Below are positions 37,837 through 46,341 of a stretch of DNA of 64,000 bases, piece after piece (position 1 is the stretch's first letter; every line of letters starts with the position of its first letter). The DNA is from Anaeromonas frigoriresistens (GTDB lineage: Bacteria > Bacillota > Clostridia > Tissierellales > SIT17). The notes beneath the pieces are model-generated. The model did no database searches. It had not been told where the DNA came from and saw only the letters and a list, made by a program, of their open reading frames with translations. The stretch spans positions 62,001 to 126,000 of the forward strand of contig NZ_WSFT01000028.1 in the NCBI RefSeq assembly GCF_016820655.1. Direction: 5' to 3'. The position numbers and the translations under genes are program-made.

Positions 37837-37866
37837 AGTTGTTCTGTTGTACGTACCAGTTGTTCT
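37837..37866. promoter_or_regulatory. Operator region of the GalNAc GntR gene
   Basis: Direct repeat AGTTGTTCT at 37837-37845 and 37858-37866, exactly two helical turns (21 bases) apart, flanking the near-palindrome TTGTACGTACCA (37847-37858). It begins right at the predicted transcription start. Confidence 0.55.
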
Positions 37867-37873
37867 AATTAAT

Positions 37874-37903
37874 ATTCTACACCTTGTACTTAAAAGTTGT
37901 CAA
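37874..37903 (-). promoter_or_regulatory. Sigma-A promoter of the GalNAc operon
   Basis: TTGACA (37898-37903), 18-base spacer, TAGAAT (37874-37879) on the minus strand, about 50 bases before the GTG start of gntR. Confidence 0.7.
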
Positions 37904-37939
37904 GTGATTTATTTTAAATATATATGCTTAGAACTATAA

Positions 37940-38010
37940 AAAGATTCCTTGACAAGCTCAAAATAAGAGTATGATTTTGTCATCCTGAACTTAGTCAAAG
38001 AACCTTATTT
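37940..38010. repeat. Interspersed repeat, locus 9 (degenerate)
   Basis: AAAGATTCCTTGACAAGCTC then TTGTCATCCTGAACTTAG with TCAAAGAACCTTA. More diverged than other copies. It lies between the AGCS symporter stop and the gntR promoter. Confidence 0.55.
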
Positions 38011-38024
38011 ATTTATAAATTCTA

Positions 38025-39479
38025 TTAATTTTTTTTACTTTCTAAAATTTTATCTTCATAGAAAACTTTGAAATTTTTATCAACATCTTTCTTTTTAATA
38101 TACCTATTATTATAATCCTTTACTAACTCTATAAATTTAGGACTTAATAATAATAATGCTATTATGTTAGCAAATATAGGTAAGGCTGTAGACATATCTG
38201 CAAATAGCCATACTTGAATACCCGGTAACCCATAATAAACAGCTACTACTACCATTAAAAATCCTGGTAGTGGGTATAACCATTTATATACTGAAAGTAT
38301 CTTATCCTTATTTTTATTTTTAGGTCCTAATGTATACCTTAGTAAAACTTCAATTTGTGCATAAATACCTGAAACTGTTGTTAAACCAAATAGGAATATT
38401 CCTACAGTAAGCACTATTCTACCAATATTTCCAAGCCCCAACTCAAATGCACTTAATGTTAAAGCTGCTCCATCAAGCCCTGATGACCACTGTCCTGTAG
38501 TCATTATTACTAAAGATGTAATTGTAAGAATTACAATTGTATCCATAAAAACTTCAAATATGCCAAGTAATCCTTGACTTATAGGATGATTAGTTTTAGC
38601 GGAAGCATGAATCATAGGAGATGATCCCCAACCTGCTTCATTACTAAATACCGCTCTTGACATTCCTATTTTTATTGCTTGAGCAACTGTTGCACCTATA
38701 AATCCTCCTGTAGCTGCTGAACCAGTTAAAGCACTAGAAAAAATTAATCTAAAAGATTCAGGTAACATATCTATATTTTTAAATATAATAAATAATCCAC
38801 CAGCTAAATAAAATAAGACCATGAAAGGTACTAATTTAGAAGCTATTTTAGCTAGTGATGAAAGTCCCCCTGCTATAATTCCATATAATAAAAGAGTAAA
38901 AACTGCACTAACTAAAATCATATTTAAATCAAATGTTGTAGCAATTGCTTCTGTTATAGTATAATTTTGTACTGTAAGAAAGAACCCTGTACCAAAACCA
39001 AATATGAATATAAAATTAAGTATTTTTGATAATCCCATCAGATTCTTTTCTTTTCCTAAACCTCTATGAATATAATATGTTGGACCACCATAAGTTTCTC
39101 CTTTTTCATCCTTTTCACGATAATGAACTGCTAGGGAGATTTCTGCCATCTTTATTATTGGTCCTAAAAGACCAGCAATCCAAAGCCAAAATACTGCACC
39201 AGGACCACCAAATGCAATAGCTGTCGCAACTCCTCCTATATTTCCAACACCAACTGTAGCTCCAAGAGCTACACTTAATGCTTCAAGCGGTGATATAACT
39301 CCTTCAGCATCATCATTTTCAGATTTTAATTCTTTAAATGTCTTTTTAAGAGAATAATTAAACCTTCTGAATTGAAAAAACTTAGTATAAAATGTAAAGA
39401 AAATACCTGCAAATAATACTAAAACAACTAATGGTAATCCCCACAAATAATCATAAACTATCTTTTCAAGTAACGCCAT
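38025..39479 (-). CDS. AGCS family sodium:alanine/glycine symporter
   Basis: 484 residues with about ten to eleven membrane segments. Family signatures: ALSVALGATVGVGNIGGVATAIAFGGPGAVFW, GGPTYYIHRGL, and GMSRAVFSNEAGWGSSPMIHASAKT. AGCS carriers bring in small neutral amino acids with sodium. Here it follows a cluster of guanidino-compound enzymes, so it may import or exchange a related amino acid. It is separated from the DDAH-like gene by a strong palindrome and a 7-base tandem repeat in its leader. Confidence 0.93.
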   Translation of the reverse strand: MALLEKIVYDYLWGLPLVVLVLFAGIFFTFYTKFFQFRRFNYSLKKTFKELKSENDDAEGVISPLEALSVALGATVGVGNIGGVATAIAFGGPGAVFWLWIAGLLGPIIKMAEISLAVHYREKDEKGETYGGPTYYIHRGLGKEKNLMGLSKILNFIFIFGFGTGFFLTVQNYTITEAIATTFDLNMILVSAVFTLLLYGIIAGGLSSLAKIASKLVPFMVLFYLAGGLFIIFKNIDMLPESFRLIFSSALTGSAATGGFIGATVAQAIKIGMSRAVFSNEAGWGSSPMIHASAKTNHPISQGLLGIFEVFMDTIVILTITSLVIMTTGQWSSGLDGAALTLSAFELGLGNIGRIVLTVGIFLFGLTTVSGIYAQIEVLLRYTLGPKNKNKDKILSVYKWLYPLPGFLMVVVAVYYGLPGIQVWLFADMSTALPIFANIIALLLLSPKFIELVKDYNNRYIKKKDVDKNFKVFYEDKILESKKN

Positions 39480-39496
39480 AACATCTTCACCTTCCT

Positions 39497-39524
39497 TTAT
39501 TAATTATTAATTATTAATTATTAA
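39497..39524. repeat. Tandem heptanucleotide repeat, 4 x TTATTAA
   Basis: Four exact tandem copies of TTATTAA in the 5' leader of the AGCS gene, about 10 bases before its ribosome binding site region. Tracts of this kind can change length by slipped-strand pairing. Confidence 0.8.
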
Positions 39525-39553
39525 TAAACTTAATATTCTGAATATTTAAATTA

Positions 39554-39589
39554 ATATATATGGACTTTTTATAAAAAGTCCATATATAT
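39554..39589 (-). terminator. 36-bp palindrome after DDAH-like gene
   Basis: ATATATATGGACTTTTTA and its exact reverse complement, directly after the stop at 39596. On RNA the GGACTTTTT/AAAAAGTCC stem would form. It probably ends or weakens transcription before the AGCS gene. Confidence 0.65.
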
Positions 39590-39595
39590 ATTCTA

Positions 39596-40366
39596 TTAAA
39601 ACCTTAATGATAAACAGCTTAATCCTCCATCTAATTTTCTATACTCAGATGTATCTACTGTAATAACTTCATATCCTGCATCTTCAATTGATTTTTTAGT
39701 ATTAGGATACCCTTCAGGTACTATTACCTTTCCATTTACCCAAATACTATTAGCTGAGTATTGCTCATCTTCATCTATTATTATTTTGTTGAAATCTTTA
39801 AATATAGGATTATCAATGAATTCTCCTGTTACTAATAAGTTATTATTTTCAAGATAAGCTACTCCTGTTTTCAGATGTAAAAATTCTTTTAATTCTACTA
39901 CAGAACCGATAAGACCATGCTTTTCTAATATTTCTATAAATTGCTTTGCACCTTCTTCATTTGTTCTAGCAGATAATCCTATATAGAAATGATCTCCTAC
40001 CATCATAACATCTCCACCTTCTAATGTACCCGGAGATTTTATATATCCAATTTTATCTTCAGGATAGAATTTTTTAATCACACCTATCATTTCTTCTTCT
40101 TCACCTTTTCTACTTTCAGCTCCAGGATTAGTTATTATTGCACAATTATTTGATAATACAGCCACATCTTCTACAAAACAAGAATCAGGATATTTATCAT
40201 CTAATTCTAACACTGTAAGTTCTACACCACATTCTTTTAAAGCTTTCCTATAATTCTCATGTTGCTTTAATGCCAACTCATAATCTGGTTTTCCTAGTTC
40301 TGGTGCTGATGTGATACCTTCTACCATAGACTTTGCTGGCTTTCTTACTATAACATTTTTAAACAT
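39596..40366 (-). CDS. Dimethylargininase-like (DDAH) hydrolase
   Basis: 256 residues of the guanidine-modifying superfamily. DSCFVEDVAVL, TLEGGDVMMVGDHFYIGLSARTN and HLKTGVAYLE carry the conserved acidic residues and histidine; the catalytic Cys is C251 in DGGLSCLSLRF. DDAH enzymes release citrulline and methylamines from methylated arginines; bacterial relatives may also act on other substituted arginines. It follows the rocB-like gene by 24 bases in the same operon. Confidence 0.9.
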   Translation of the reverse strand: MFKNVIVRKPAKSMVEGITSAPELGKPDYELALKQHENYRKALKECGVELTVLELDDKYPDSCFVEDVAVLSNNCAIITNPGAESRKGEEEEMIGVIKKFYPEDKIGYIKSPGTLEGGDVMMVGDHFYIGLSARTNEEGAKQFIEILEKHGLIGSVVELKEFLHLKTGVAYLENNNLLVTGEFIDNPIFKDFNKIIIDEDEQYSANSIWVNGKVIVPEGYPNTKKSIEDAGYEVITVDTSEYRKLDGGLSCLSLRF

Positions 40367-40390
40367 ATGAATCTCCCCTTTTATTTTTAT

Positions 40391-42055
40391 TTACCAATCT
40401 AATACTATTGATATTGCATGATTTGATATTCTTGGTGTTCTATAAAATAAATCTTCCTTTAGTACTCTTTCTGTTAATTTATGAAAATCTTTTCCTAAAG
40501 GCCCTATATTGATGCAAGGCATTGAATTTTGTTCTATTTTTTCTACTGGTATAGAATATATCTCATTATAAAACGGCATATTTTTTGCTAAGCTTATCAT
40601 TATTGATTTACTTTCTTTTATGGATGAATAGCTTAAGTCAGATATACCTGTATAAAAGTATTCTCTAGTATATTGTTGATTAAATTCATCCCTTACATAT
40701 TTCTTAATCTCATTTGAAATGTTTTTTATTTTTTCATCTATATTAGCGAAATAAATATTAGATACATTAGGATAATAAGGCGGTGATAAACCTATTACTA
40801 CTTTTGGTGATAATTCATTTATGTATTGAAATATAGTATCTACTAATTCCAAGTTGCCTTCTATCATGTTTATTTCATTATTTATTACTTTTTGTTTTAT
40901 GTTTTCAAATTCTTTGTTATAGTTTTTAGTGAATTCTTCTTTGTAATTTTTATATGCTTCATTATATAATTCATCAAAGGTTACAACTTTAGTTTTCCAA
41001 GGTAATTTTTTATACTCCTTATCAGTTTTTTCTCTAAAAATTTTATATCTCTTATTCATTTCATTTATTACATTGTTAAATGAATTAACACAAATTTTTC
41101 TTATATCTTCCATTAAATCCTGTGGTTCTTTATTTAATGTAAGTACACTAAAGCAACCCCCAATACTAAGTGGCATCGATACATCATAATCATATTTTCT
41201 ATCTTTTAAATATAACCATGTAGGTGGAGGGGCTGATTCTCCATTTATAAAATCTGAAAGCTCAATATTTAATTCTGTTCTTCTTACAATCTCACTCATT
41301 AAATTAGTTGGATTAAATCCTTCAAAAACTTTACCTGCATGACTCATTGAACCTCTTATATATACAAAAGGCATCATTTTACCTACTGATCCTTCTGATA
41401 TAATTCCTATATTTTCATCTAATCTTTGATGGGGTTCTGAATTAATCATTAATTTATATTTTAAATTATATTTTTGTCTCAATTCATCCAGTAATAAAAC
41501 TGCTGCTCTCATTCCACTGGACAAATTTTCTTCATCAGGTACACTTAAAAGAATAATATTTCCTTTTGAATTTTTAAGTGATGAATATTCTTTTATTAAA
41601 GAAAGTTGGATTGCTCCTCCTGCTTTCATATCAGCTGTACCTTTTCCAAAAATATATTTTTTGCTTTCTAAATCTATTTTTGATTCATCTGATAAACTAT
41701 CTTTATATTTAAATAGTTCTTTTTCAAGTTGTTCTGGATTAAAAGCATATGGCTTAAAGTTCTTATAATCTTCTATACCTACAATGTCATTATGATGAAT
41801 AAGAACTACTGTGTCAGACCCCTCGCCCTTTACCATTGCCCAACTAACTTTTCTTTTCAAAGAATCCCCTTCAATATTATATAATCCATATTTATCAGGA
41901 TTTTTTTGGAAGTAATCAATACTTTCAAAAAAATTAATTAAAAATTCTTCTGTTAATTTTTCATCTTTTGTTGATGTATAACCTTTTATTTTAATATAAT
42001 CATAAAAAATATCTTTTATTTCATGTGATAAGTTCTCAAAATTTATTTTACTCAT
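40391..42055 (-). CDS. rocB: M20 peptidase, RocB-like arginine utilisation protein
   Basis: 554 residues, the long RocB form of M20. Metal-site motifs: VLIHHNDIVG, FGKGTADMKAGGAIQL with the catalytic Asp, and SVPDEENLSSGMRAAV with the EE pair; INSEPHQR comes later. RocB is linked to arginine catabolism in Bacillus but its reaction is not known. Between two guanidine-modifying enzyme genes here, it may release arginine or a derivative from an acylated or peptide form. Base composition is slightly more AT-rich than its neighbours. Confidence 0.9.
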   Translation of the reverse strand: MSKINFENLSHEIKDIFYDYIKIKGYTSTKDEKLTEEFLINFFESIDYFQKNPDKYGLYNIEGDSLKRKVSWAMVKGEGSDTVVLIHHNDIVGIEDYKNFKPYAFNPEQLEKELFKYKDSLSDESKIDLESKKYIFGKGTADMKAGGAIQLSLIKEYSSLKNSKGNIILLSVPDEENLSSGMRAAVLLLDELRQKYNLKYKLMINSEPHQRLDENIGIISEGSVGKMMPFVYIRGSMSHAGKVFEGFNPTNLMSEIVRRTELNIELSDFINGESAPPPTWLYLKDRKYDYDVSMPLSIGGCFSVLTLNKEPQDLMEDIRKICVNSFNNVINEMNKRYKIFREKTDKEYKKLPWKTKVVTFDELYNEAYKNYKEEFTKNYNKEFENIKQKVINNEINMIEGNLELVDTIFQYINELSPKVVIGLSPPYYPNVSNIYFANIDEKIKNISNEIKKYVRDEFNQQYTREYFYTGISDLSYSSIKESKSIMISLAKNMPFYNEIYSIPVEKIEQNSMPCINIGPLGKDFHKLTERVLKEDLFYRTPRISNHAISIVLDW

Positions 42056-42080
42056 ATTATATCCTCACTTATTTTATGAT

Positions 42081-42956
42081 TTATTTTCTATATAAAGGCA
42101 TTGTTAGACAAGTTGGTCCACCTGTTCCTCTATATGAAAGATCATAACCTTCATATTCAAAAACTTCTGCTCCAGCTTCTATTAATTTTTTCTTTGTAAT
42201 AGGATTTCCCTTTAACATTAAACATTTTCTAGGTGATAAGGCTAATACATTTGAACCTAAATATTCATATTCTTTATCATTTACTTCAATAAGTTTTATT
42301 CCTTTTTCTAACAAATAATCTCTAAAAAATACCGGCATATATTTTGAATATACTACAGCTAGGTCTCTATCTACCATGCTTATGATACTCATTAGATGTA
42401 AGCATTCATCAGGTCCCTCTGCATGAGGAAGTTGTACTACTATTACTTCTTTTACAAAATCTTTTACTAATTCTTTAAATTGCTTTATTCCTTCATCATT
42501 AGTTCTATAACCTCTTCCAATAGCTACAGTTTCTTCATCAATCCATACCACATCTCCACCTTCCATTTTACCTTTACCTTTTATTTGACCAAGTGTTGGG
42601 ATGCCTATAGATTCAAGATATTCTTTAGTAGCTTCAGGTTCTCCTCTTCGCAAACGTTTACCCATTGGAAAATAAATAGCACCTTTGGATGTTATTTTAG
42701 CAGTATCATGTGTATATATTGAATCTAGTCCTGTATTATCATCCTTAGGTAAATAATATATATTTTCAACGTAATCTTTAATAATCTGTTCAAAAGTTTT
42801 ATATTCCTCTAAAACTTTTTCATAATCAGGACAACCTATATAATTGAATTCTTCATGTTTTTCTTTAAGGTTTTCTTGACTTATAAATGCATCTTTAGGA
42901 TGTTTAATCAATATACTTCCTATAGTACTTACCATGGATTGACTATCATATTTCAT
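42081..42956 (-). CDS. Arginine deiminase-superfamily/amidinotransferase-like protein
   Basis: 291 residues from the ATG at 42956, chosen because GGGAGG lies 6 bases upstream. Superfamily features: GKMEGGDVVWIDEETVAIGRGYRTNDEG, LPHAEGPDECLHLMSIISM with the catalytic His, and the nucleophile C283 in GTGGPTCLTMPL. It is distinct from the DDAH-like protein in the same operon. The reaction could be arginine deimination or amidino transfer; sequence alone does not decide. First gene of the cluster, divergent from a GntR regulator. Confidence 0.88.
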   Translation of the reverse strand: MKYDSQSMVSTIGSILIKHPKDAFISQENLKEKHEEFNYIGCPDYEKVLEEYKTFEQIIKDYVENIYYLPKDDNTGLDSIYTHDTAKITSKGAIYFPMGKRLRRGEPEATKEYLESIGIPTLGQIKGKGKMEGGDVVWIDEETVAIGRGYRTNDEGIKQFKELVKDFVKEVIVVQLPHAEGPDECLHLMSIISMVDRDLAVVYSKYMPVFFRDYLLEKGIKLIEVNDKEYEYLGSNVLALSPRKCLMLKGNPITKKKLIEAGAEVFEYEGYDLSYRGTGGPTCLTMPLYRK

Positions 42957-42979
42957 AATGTTCCTCCCATTAGTTATTT

Positions 42980-42989
42980 TTGTATACAA
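42980..42989. promoter_or_regulatory. FadR/FCD-GntR-like operator TTGTATACAA
   Basis: A perfect 10-base palindrome with the TGTATACA core common for FCD-type GntR proteins, in the divergent promoter region of the guanidino operon and its GntR gene. It overlaps the left arm of the 37-bp inverted repeat. Confidence 0.5.
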
Positions 42990-43020
42990 TATATTATATA
43001 TTATATATAATATATTGTAT
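42984..43020. repeat. 37-bp perfect inverted repeat in divergent promoter region
   Basis: ATACAATATATTATATA (42984-43000), centre TTA, then its exact complement (43004-43020). The arms extend one more base to 18. It lies midway between the ADI-like gene and the divergent gntR gene and contains no G except one, so it could act as operator, promoter pair or both. Confidence 0.85.
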
Positions 43021-43136
43021 ATTACACTATATTAATAACTATGTCCAGTATTTTCTGAATATTCACTTAAATATGTTTGAAAATTAATTTTCAAAATAAC
43101 AAGCTATATAGTATAATATTTTTAAGGAGGCATATT

Positions 43137-43784
43137 ATGGCATTATATTTATCATTAAAAGATCATGTATATAATTTTATACAAAAAAAAATAAATGATG
43201 GAACATTAAAAGCAAATGAAAAAATAAATGAGCAACTAATTTACGAAACGTTACAAGTTAGTAGAACGCCAGTAAGAGAAGCCTTAATTCAGCTATCTAC
43301 TGAAGGTTATTTAGAAAAACTTCCTAGACGAGGATTTATTGTAAGACCTATTGATGAGAAAAAGGCAAAAGAATTATACCTCACAATTGGTACCTTAGAT
43401 GGATTAGCTGCTAATTTAGCTACCAATTTTATCACTGAAAACGAAATTTCTGAAATGAAAAGAAAAGTAAATGATATGAATAAGAGAATAGATGAAAATA
43501 ATTTTGACCTTTATTATAAATTACAAAAAGAATTTCACGATATTTATATTGATATATGCGATAATGAAGAACTTATCCGTATTTTAAATCAACTTAGAAG
43601 AAGTTTTATCAAACAACCTTATGATGATTCTAGCATGGAAAACATTATTAAAATACTTAAAGAAACTAATAATGAACATAAAAACATTGTAGATTTATTT
43701 GAAAAAAAAAGAAAAAATGAACTTGAAAAATACATAAGATATACTCATTGGGATATTTCTCATGCTAAATTTGAGGAGTTATAG
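43137..43784 (+). CDS. GntR family regulator, FCD (FadR-like) subfamily
   Basis: 215 residues from the ATG at 43137, which has AAGGAGG 6 bases upstream; a longer frame begins at 43077 without one. Winged helix: LKANEKINEQLIYETLQVSRTPVREALIQLSTEGYLEKLPRRG. The C-terminal all-helical FCD domain includes EFHDIYIDICDNEELIRILNQLRR with metal-site-like His and Asp. It is divergent from the guanidino operon and probably controls it through the inverted repeat between them. Confidence 0.92.
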   Translation: MALYLSLKDHVYNFIQKKINDGTLKANEKINEQLIYETLQVSRTPVREALIQLSTEGYLEKLPRRGFIVRPIDEKKAKELYLTIGTLDGLAANLATNFITENEISEMKRKVNDMNKRIDENNFDLYYKLQKEFHDIYIDICDNEELIRILNQLRRSFIKQPYDDSSMENIIKILKETNNEHKNIVDLFEKKRKNELEKYIRYTHWDISHAKFEEL

Positions 43785-43799
43785 AGATTGTATTTTAAA

Positions 43800-43868
43800 A
43801 AAAGATCCTTCGTTTCTCTCAGGATGACAACTTCAATGTCTTCCTGAAGGAACTGAAGGATCTTATCT
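43800..43868. repeat. Interspersed repeat, locus 10 (inverted pair)
   Basis: AAGATCCTTCGTTTCTCTCA with GGATGACA, then ATGTCTTCCTGAAGGAAC with TGAAGGATCTTA. The pair lies between the convergent gntR and chemoreceptor genes, where no other terminator is seen, so it may do that job. Confidence 0.75.
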
Positions 43869-43880
43869 TATCTTTTCTTT

Positions 43881-46043
43881 TTATTTTATCTTAAATTCTT
43901 TAACAATATCTATTAATTCATCCGCCATTTTATCTAACTGATCGGATAATTCCTCCACATGCTCAATAGCTGACTGCTGTTCCTCTGCACTAGCAAGAAC
44001 TGTTTGAGTTCCAGCTCCTGTTTGCTGGGATACTGCACTTACCACATGGATACTTCTTTCTATTTCTTCCATTCCCACCGTTAATCCCTCTACTATACTT
44101 GAGAAATCACTTACTATATCACTTACCTTGCCTGTTTCTTCCTTAATATTATTAAAGGAATCTGTTGCCTTATTTATTACTTCTGTTCCTTTATTTACTT
44201 CTACAATACTATCATCCATGGAGGATGTAACATCCTTCATTTCCTTCTGTATTTCTGTAATTATCTTAACTATATCCTTAGATGCATTTCCTGTTTGCTC
44301 AGCTAGCTTCCTTATCTCATCGGCTACTACAGTAAAACCTCTCCCTGCTTCCCCTGCCCTAGCTGCTTCAATTGCTGCATTTAATGCTAGTAAGTTTGTT
44401 TGATCGGAGATATTATCTATAAATGTGATTATCTTTCCGATCTCTTTAGTTTGATTAGTTAATGTGTTGATTTGTCCTGAAGCCTTTTGTACCTTATCCA
44501 CTATATTAGATATAGAAGTCTGAGTATCATTTATATGTACAGTTCCCTTTGATGCAATATCTGTAGCATGGATTGACGCTCCTTCAATATCTTTAACTCT
44601 ACCTTCAACATCCTTTACCTGCTCAGCCATTTTCCCAATAATTTGAGAGGTGTTTTCTACACTTTGGATTTGATTCTCTGTTCCAGCAGCCACTTGTTCT
44701 GCCACTGCTGATATTTCCTCGGAAGCTCTTACTGTAAGGTCAGAACGTTGTTTTAATTCCTCTATGGAATCCTTAACATTTTGTGATGAAGTATTTACTT
44801 TTGTTATAACATTAGTCAAAGACTCTATCATACTATTGAAGGAACCTTGTAATAGACCAATCTCATTCTTTGATGTAACCTTAATATCCTCAGTCATATC
44901 TCCATCTTTGATTCTATTTGCACTTTTCGCTAAGTTATTAATTGGTTTTGCAAATAATCTAGAGATTATTGCTGTTAGAATCGCTATCACTAACCCCGCT
45001 AAAATGGTTATTATACCAGTTCTTTGAAGAACCCCAGCTGCATTTTTCTCTATTTCAGATACATTTTGTTCTACTACTACTCCCCAGTTTGTATAGGCAA
45101 CTTTTGTATAAGCTCCTATAACTTCTTCATTATTCTCATTATCATAAGTCATTACATCAGTATTTCCTGCTATAGCTGCTATTGCTCCTTTATTACCGTT
45201 ATCTGAGTAATTATATCTCTTTAAAACTTTATTAAAGAAATCCTCATGCCCAATAACAGCCCCTGTCCTATCTACTATGTATGCTATTCCAGTATCACCA
45301 ATTCTTTGAAATTTAGCTATATTACTAAGTTCGTTTACATTTAATTTAGCTGCGATAACTCCCTCAACCTGTCCTATAAAATTCTTTACTGGTATAGAAA
45401 TCATTACTCCTGGTTTTTTAGTTTTATCATCTATGAAGGAATTAGAAACATATCTAGTCCCCCCCTTTGCTTTAACAAAATATAACTCATTAGCAAGGGA
45501 TTCAGTCATAGTCTTGGTTCCCACTACTACATTCCCATTATTATCCATGACATAGATATCCTCTACAGCCTCTAATTCATCTCTAACATTCATTAAGGTA
45601 GTAGTTGATTCTTGAGACTCCATTTCAGAGAAATTATTTGCTATAGCTAATGTTTCTAAAGAACTAAAAGAATTTGTTATCATATAGTTTGCTTGATTGG
45701 CTATAGATTTAGCTATAGTAAGATTTGAATCCTTGATCATTTCAATCCTACCGGATTTTTCAAAATTATAATTGATAATTCCTACTACAATCATTGGTAT
45801 AAGTGCTAATACAAGAACCATTGCTATTAATTGATTTTTAATTTTATACTTTGTTTTAAAAGTACTATCCTTTTTCTTTTTACCTTTAGTAAATTTAAAA
45901 AGTCCTTTCTTTTCTTTTTTTGGTTTTGTTTCTCCTTTTTTCTTTCTCTTTAAAAATTTAAATAATTTCTTATCTTTTTTCTCTTTTTTATCCTTATTCT
46001 TAAGCTTAGGTTTAAGAGATTTCTTCCCTATTTTCCCTAACAA
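43881..46043 (-). CDS. Methyl-accepting chemotaxis protein with lysine-rich N-tail
   Basis: 720 residues. Residues 1-70 are a very basic cytoplasmic tail (33 lysines) with an internal repeat of the kind KKEKK..LFKF.K.KKK (about 20-36 and 42-58). TM1 at about 71-92, a Cache sensor with [22 protein letters not shown]2 at about 343-365, HAMP, and a signalling domain with the tip [22 protein letters not shown]. The ligand is unknown. There is no sigma-28 box upstream, unlike the other chemoreceptor here; TATAAT and an 18-bp palindrome lie in its leader. Confidence 0.95.
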   Translation of the reverse strand: MLGKIGKKSLKPKLKNKDKKEKKDKKLFKFLKRKKKGETKPKKEKKGLFKFTKGKKKKDSTFKTKYKIKNQLIAMVLVLALIPMIVVGIINYNFEKSGRIEMIKDSNLTIAKSIANQANYMITNSFSSLETLAIANNFSEMESQESTTTLMNVRDELEAVEDIYVMDNNGNVVVGTKTMTESLANELYFVKAKGGTRYVSNSFIDDKTKKPGVMISIPVKNFIGQVEGVIAAKLNVNELSNIAKFQRIGDTGIAYIVDRTGAVIGHEDFFNKVLKRYNYSDNGNKGAIAAIAGNTDVMTYDNENNEEVIGAYTKVAYTNWGVVVEQNVSEIEKNAAGVLQRTGIITILAGLVIAILTAIISRLFAKPINNLAKSANRIKDGDMTEDIKVTSKNEIGLLQGSFNSMIESLTNVITKVNTSSQNVKDSIEELKQRSDLTVRASEEISAVAEQVAAGTENQIQSVENTSQIIGKMAEQVKDVEGRVKDIEGASIHATDIASKGTVHINDTQTSISNIVDKVQKASGQINTLTNQTKEIGKIITFIDNISDQTNLLALNAAIEAARAGEAGRGFTVVADEIRKLAEQTGNASKDIVKIITEIQKEMKDVTSSMDDSIVEVNKGTEVINKATDSFNNIKEETGKVSDIVSDFSSIVEGLTVGMEEIERSIHVVSAVSQQTGAGTQTVLASAEEQQSAIEHVEELSDQLDKMADELIDIVKEFKIK

Positions 46044-46134
46044 TTATAATCTCCCCCATTCAATATTATGTAATATATATTTTTGCTCTTTTATGAATTC
46101 TATAAATATTCTGTTAATCCTCTTTTTTTGTAGA

Positions 46135-46152
46135 AAATTTCCCGGGAAATTT
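46135..46152. promoter_or_regulatory. 18-bp palindrome in chemoreceptor leader
   Basis: AAATTTCCCGGGAAATTT, a perfect palindrome, 92 bases before the chemoreceptor ATG and just downstream of TATAAT (46169-46174, minus strand). CCCGGG is rare in this AT-rich DNA, which makes an operator plausible. Confidence 0.5.
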
Positions 46153-46228
46153 GGTGAATGTTGTAGGTATTATACTATAAAATTTGCTTTTGTTGCTATT
46201 GCTATAGTCCCTCAAAGGTCAACTTTCT

Positions 46229-46258
46229 CGTCATCCTGAGCTTGTCGAAGGATCTTAT
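46229..46258. repeat. Interspersed repeat, locus 11
   Basis: CGTCATCCTGAGCTTG with TCGAAGGATCTTAT, one nearly consensus copy in forward orientation between prfB and the chemoreceptor gene. Confidence 0.8.
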
Positions 46259-46306
46259 ATCATTATTTACTTAAAAATCTACAATAATAAGTAGAATGCT
46301 GTACAA

Positions 46307-46341
46307 AAATAGGACTAAGGGTCTAGCTCTTAGTCCTATTT
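46307..46341 (-). terminator. Terminator of secA-prfB
   Basis: AAATAGGACTAAG/CTTAGTCCTATTT, 13 pairs with a 9-base loop, overlapping the prfB stop, with TTTTT on the minus strand. Confidence 0.9.

Noticed and set aside
39497-39524. CRISPR-like array
   Set aside because: The units are only 7 bases, contiguous and without spacers; no cas gene is present.
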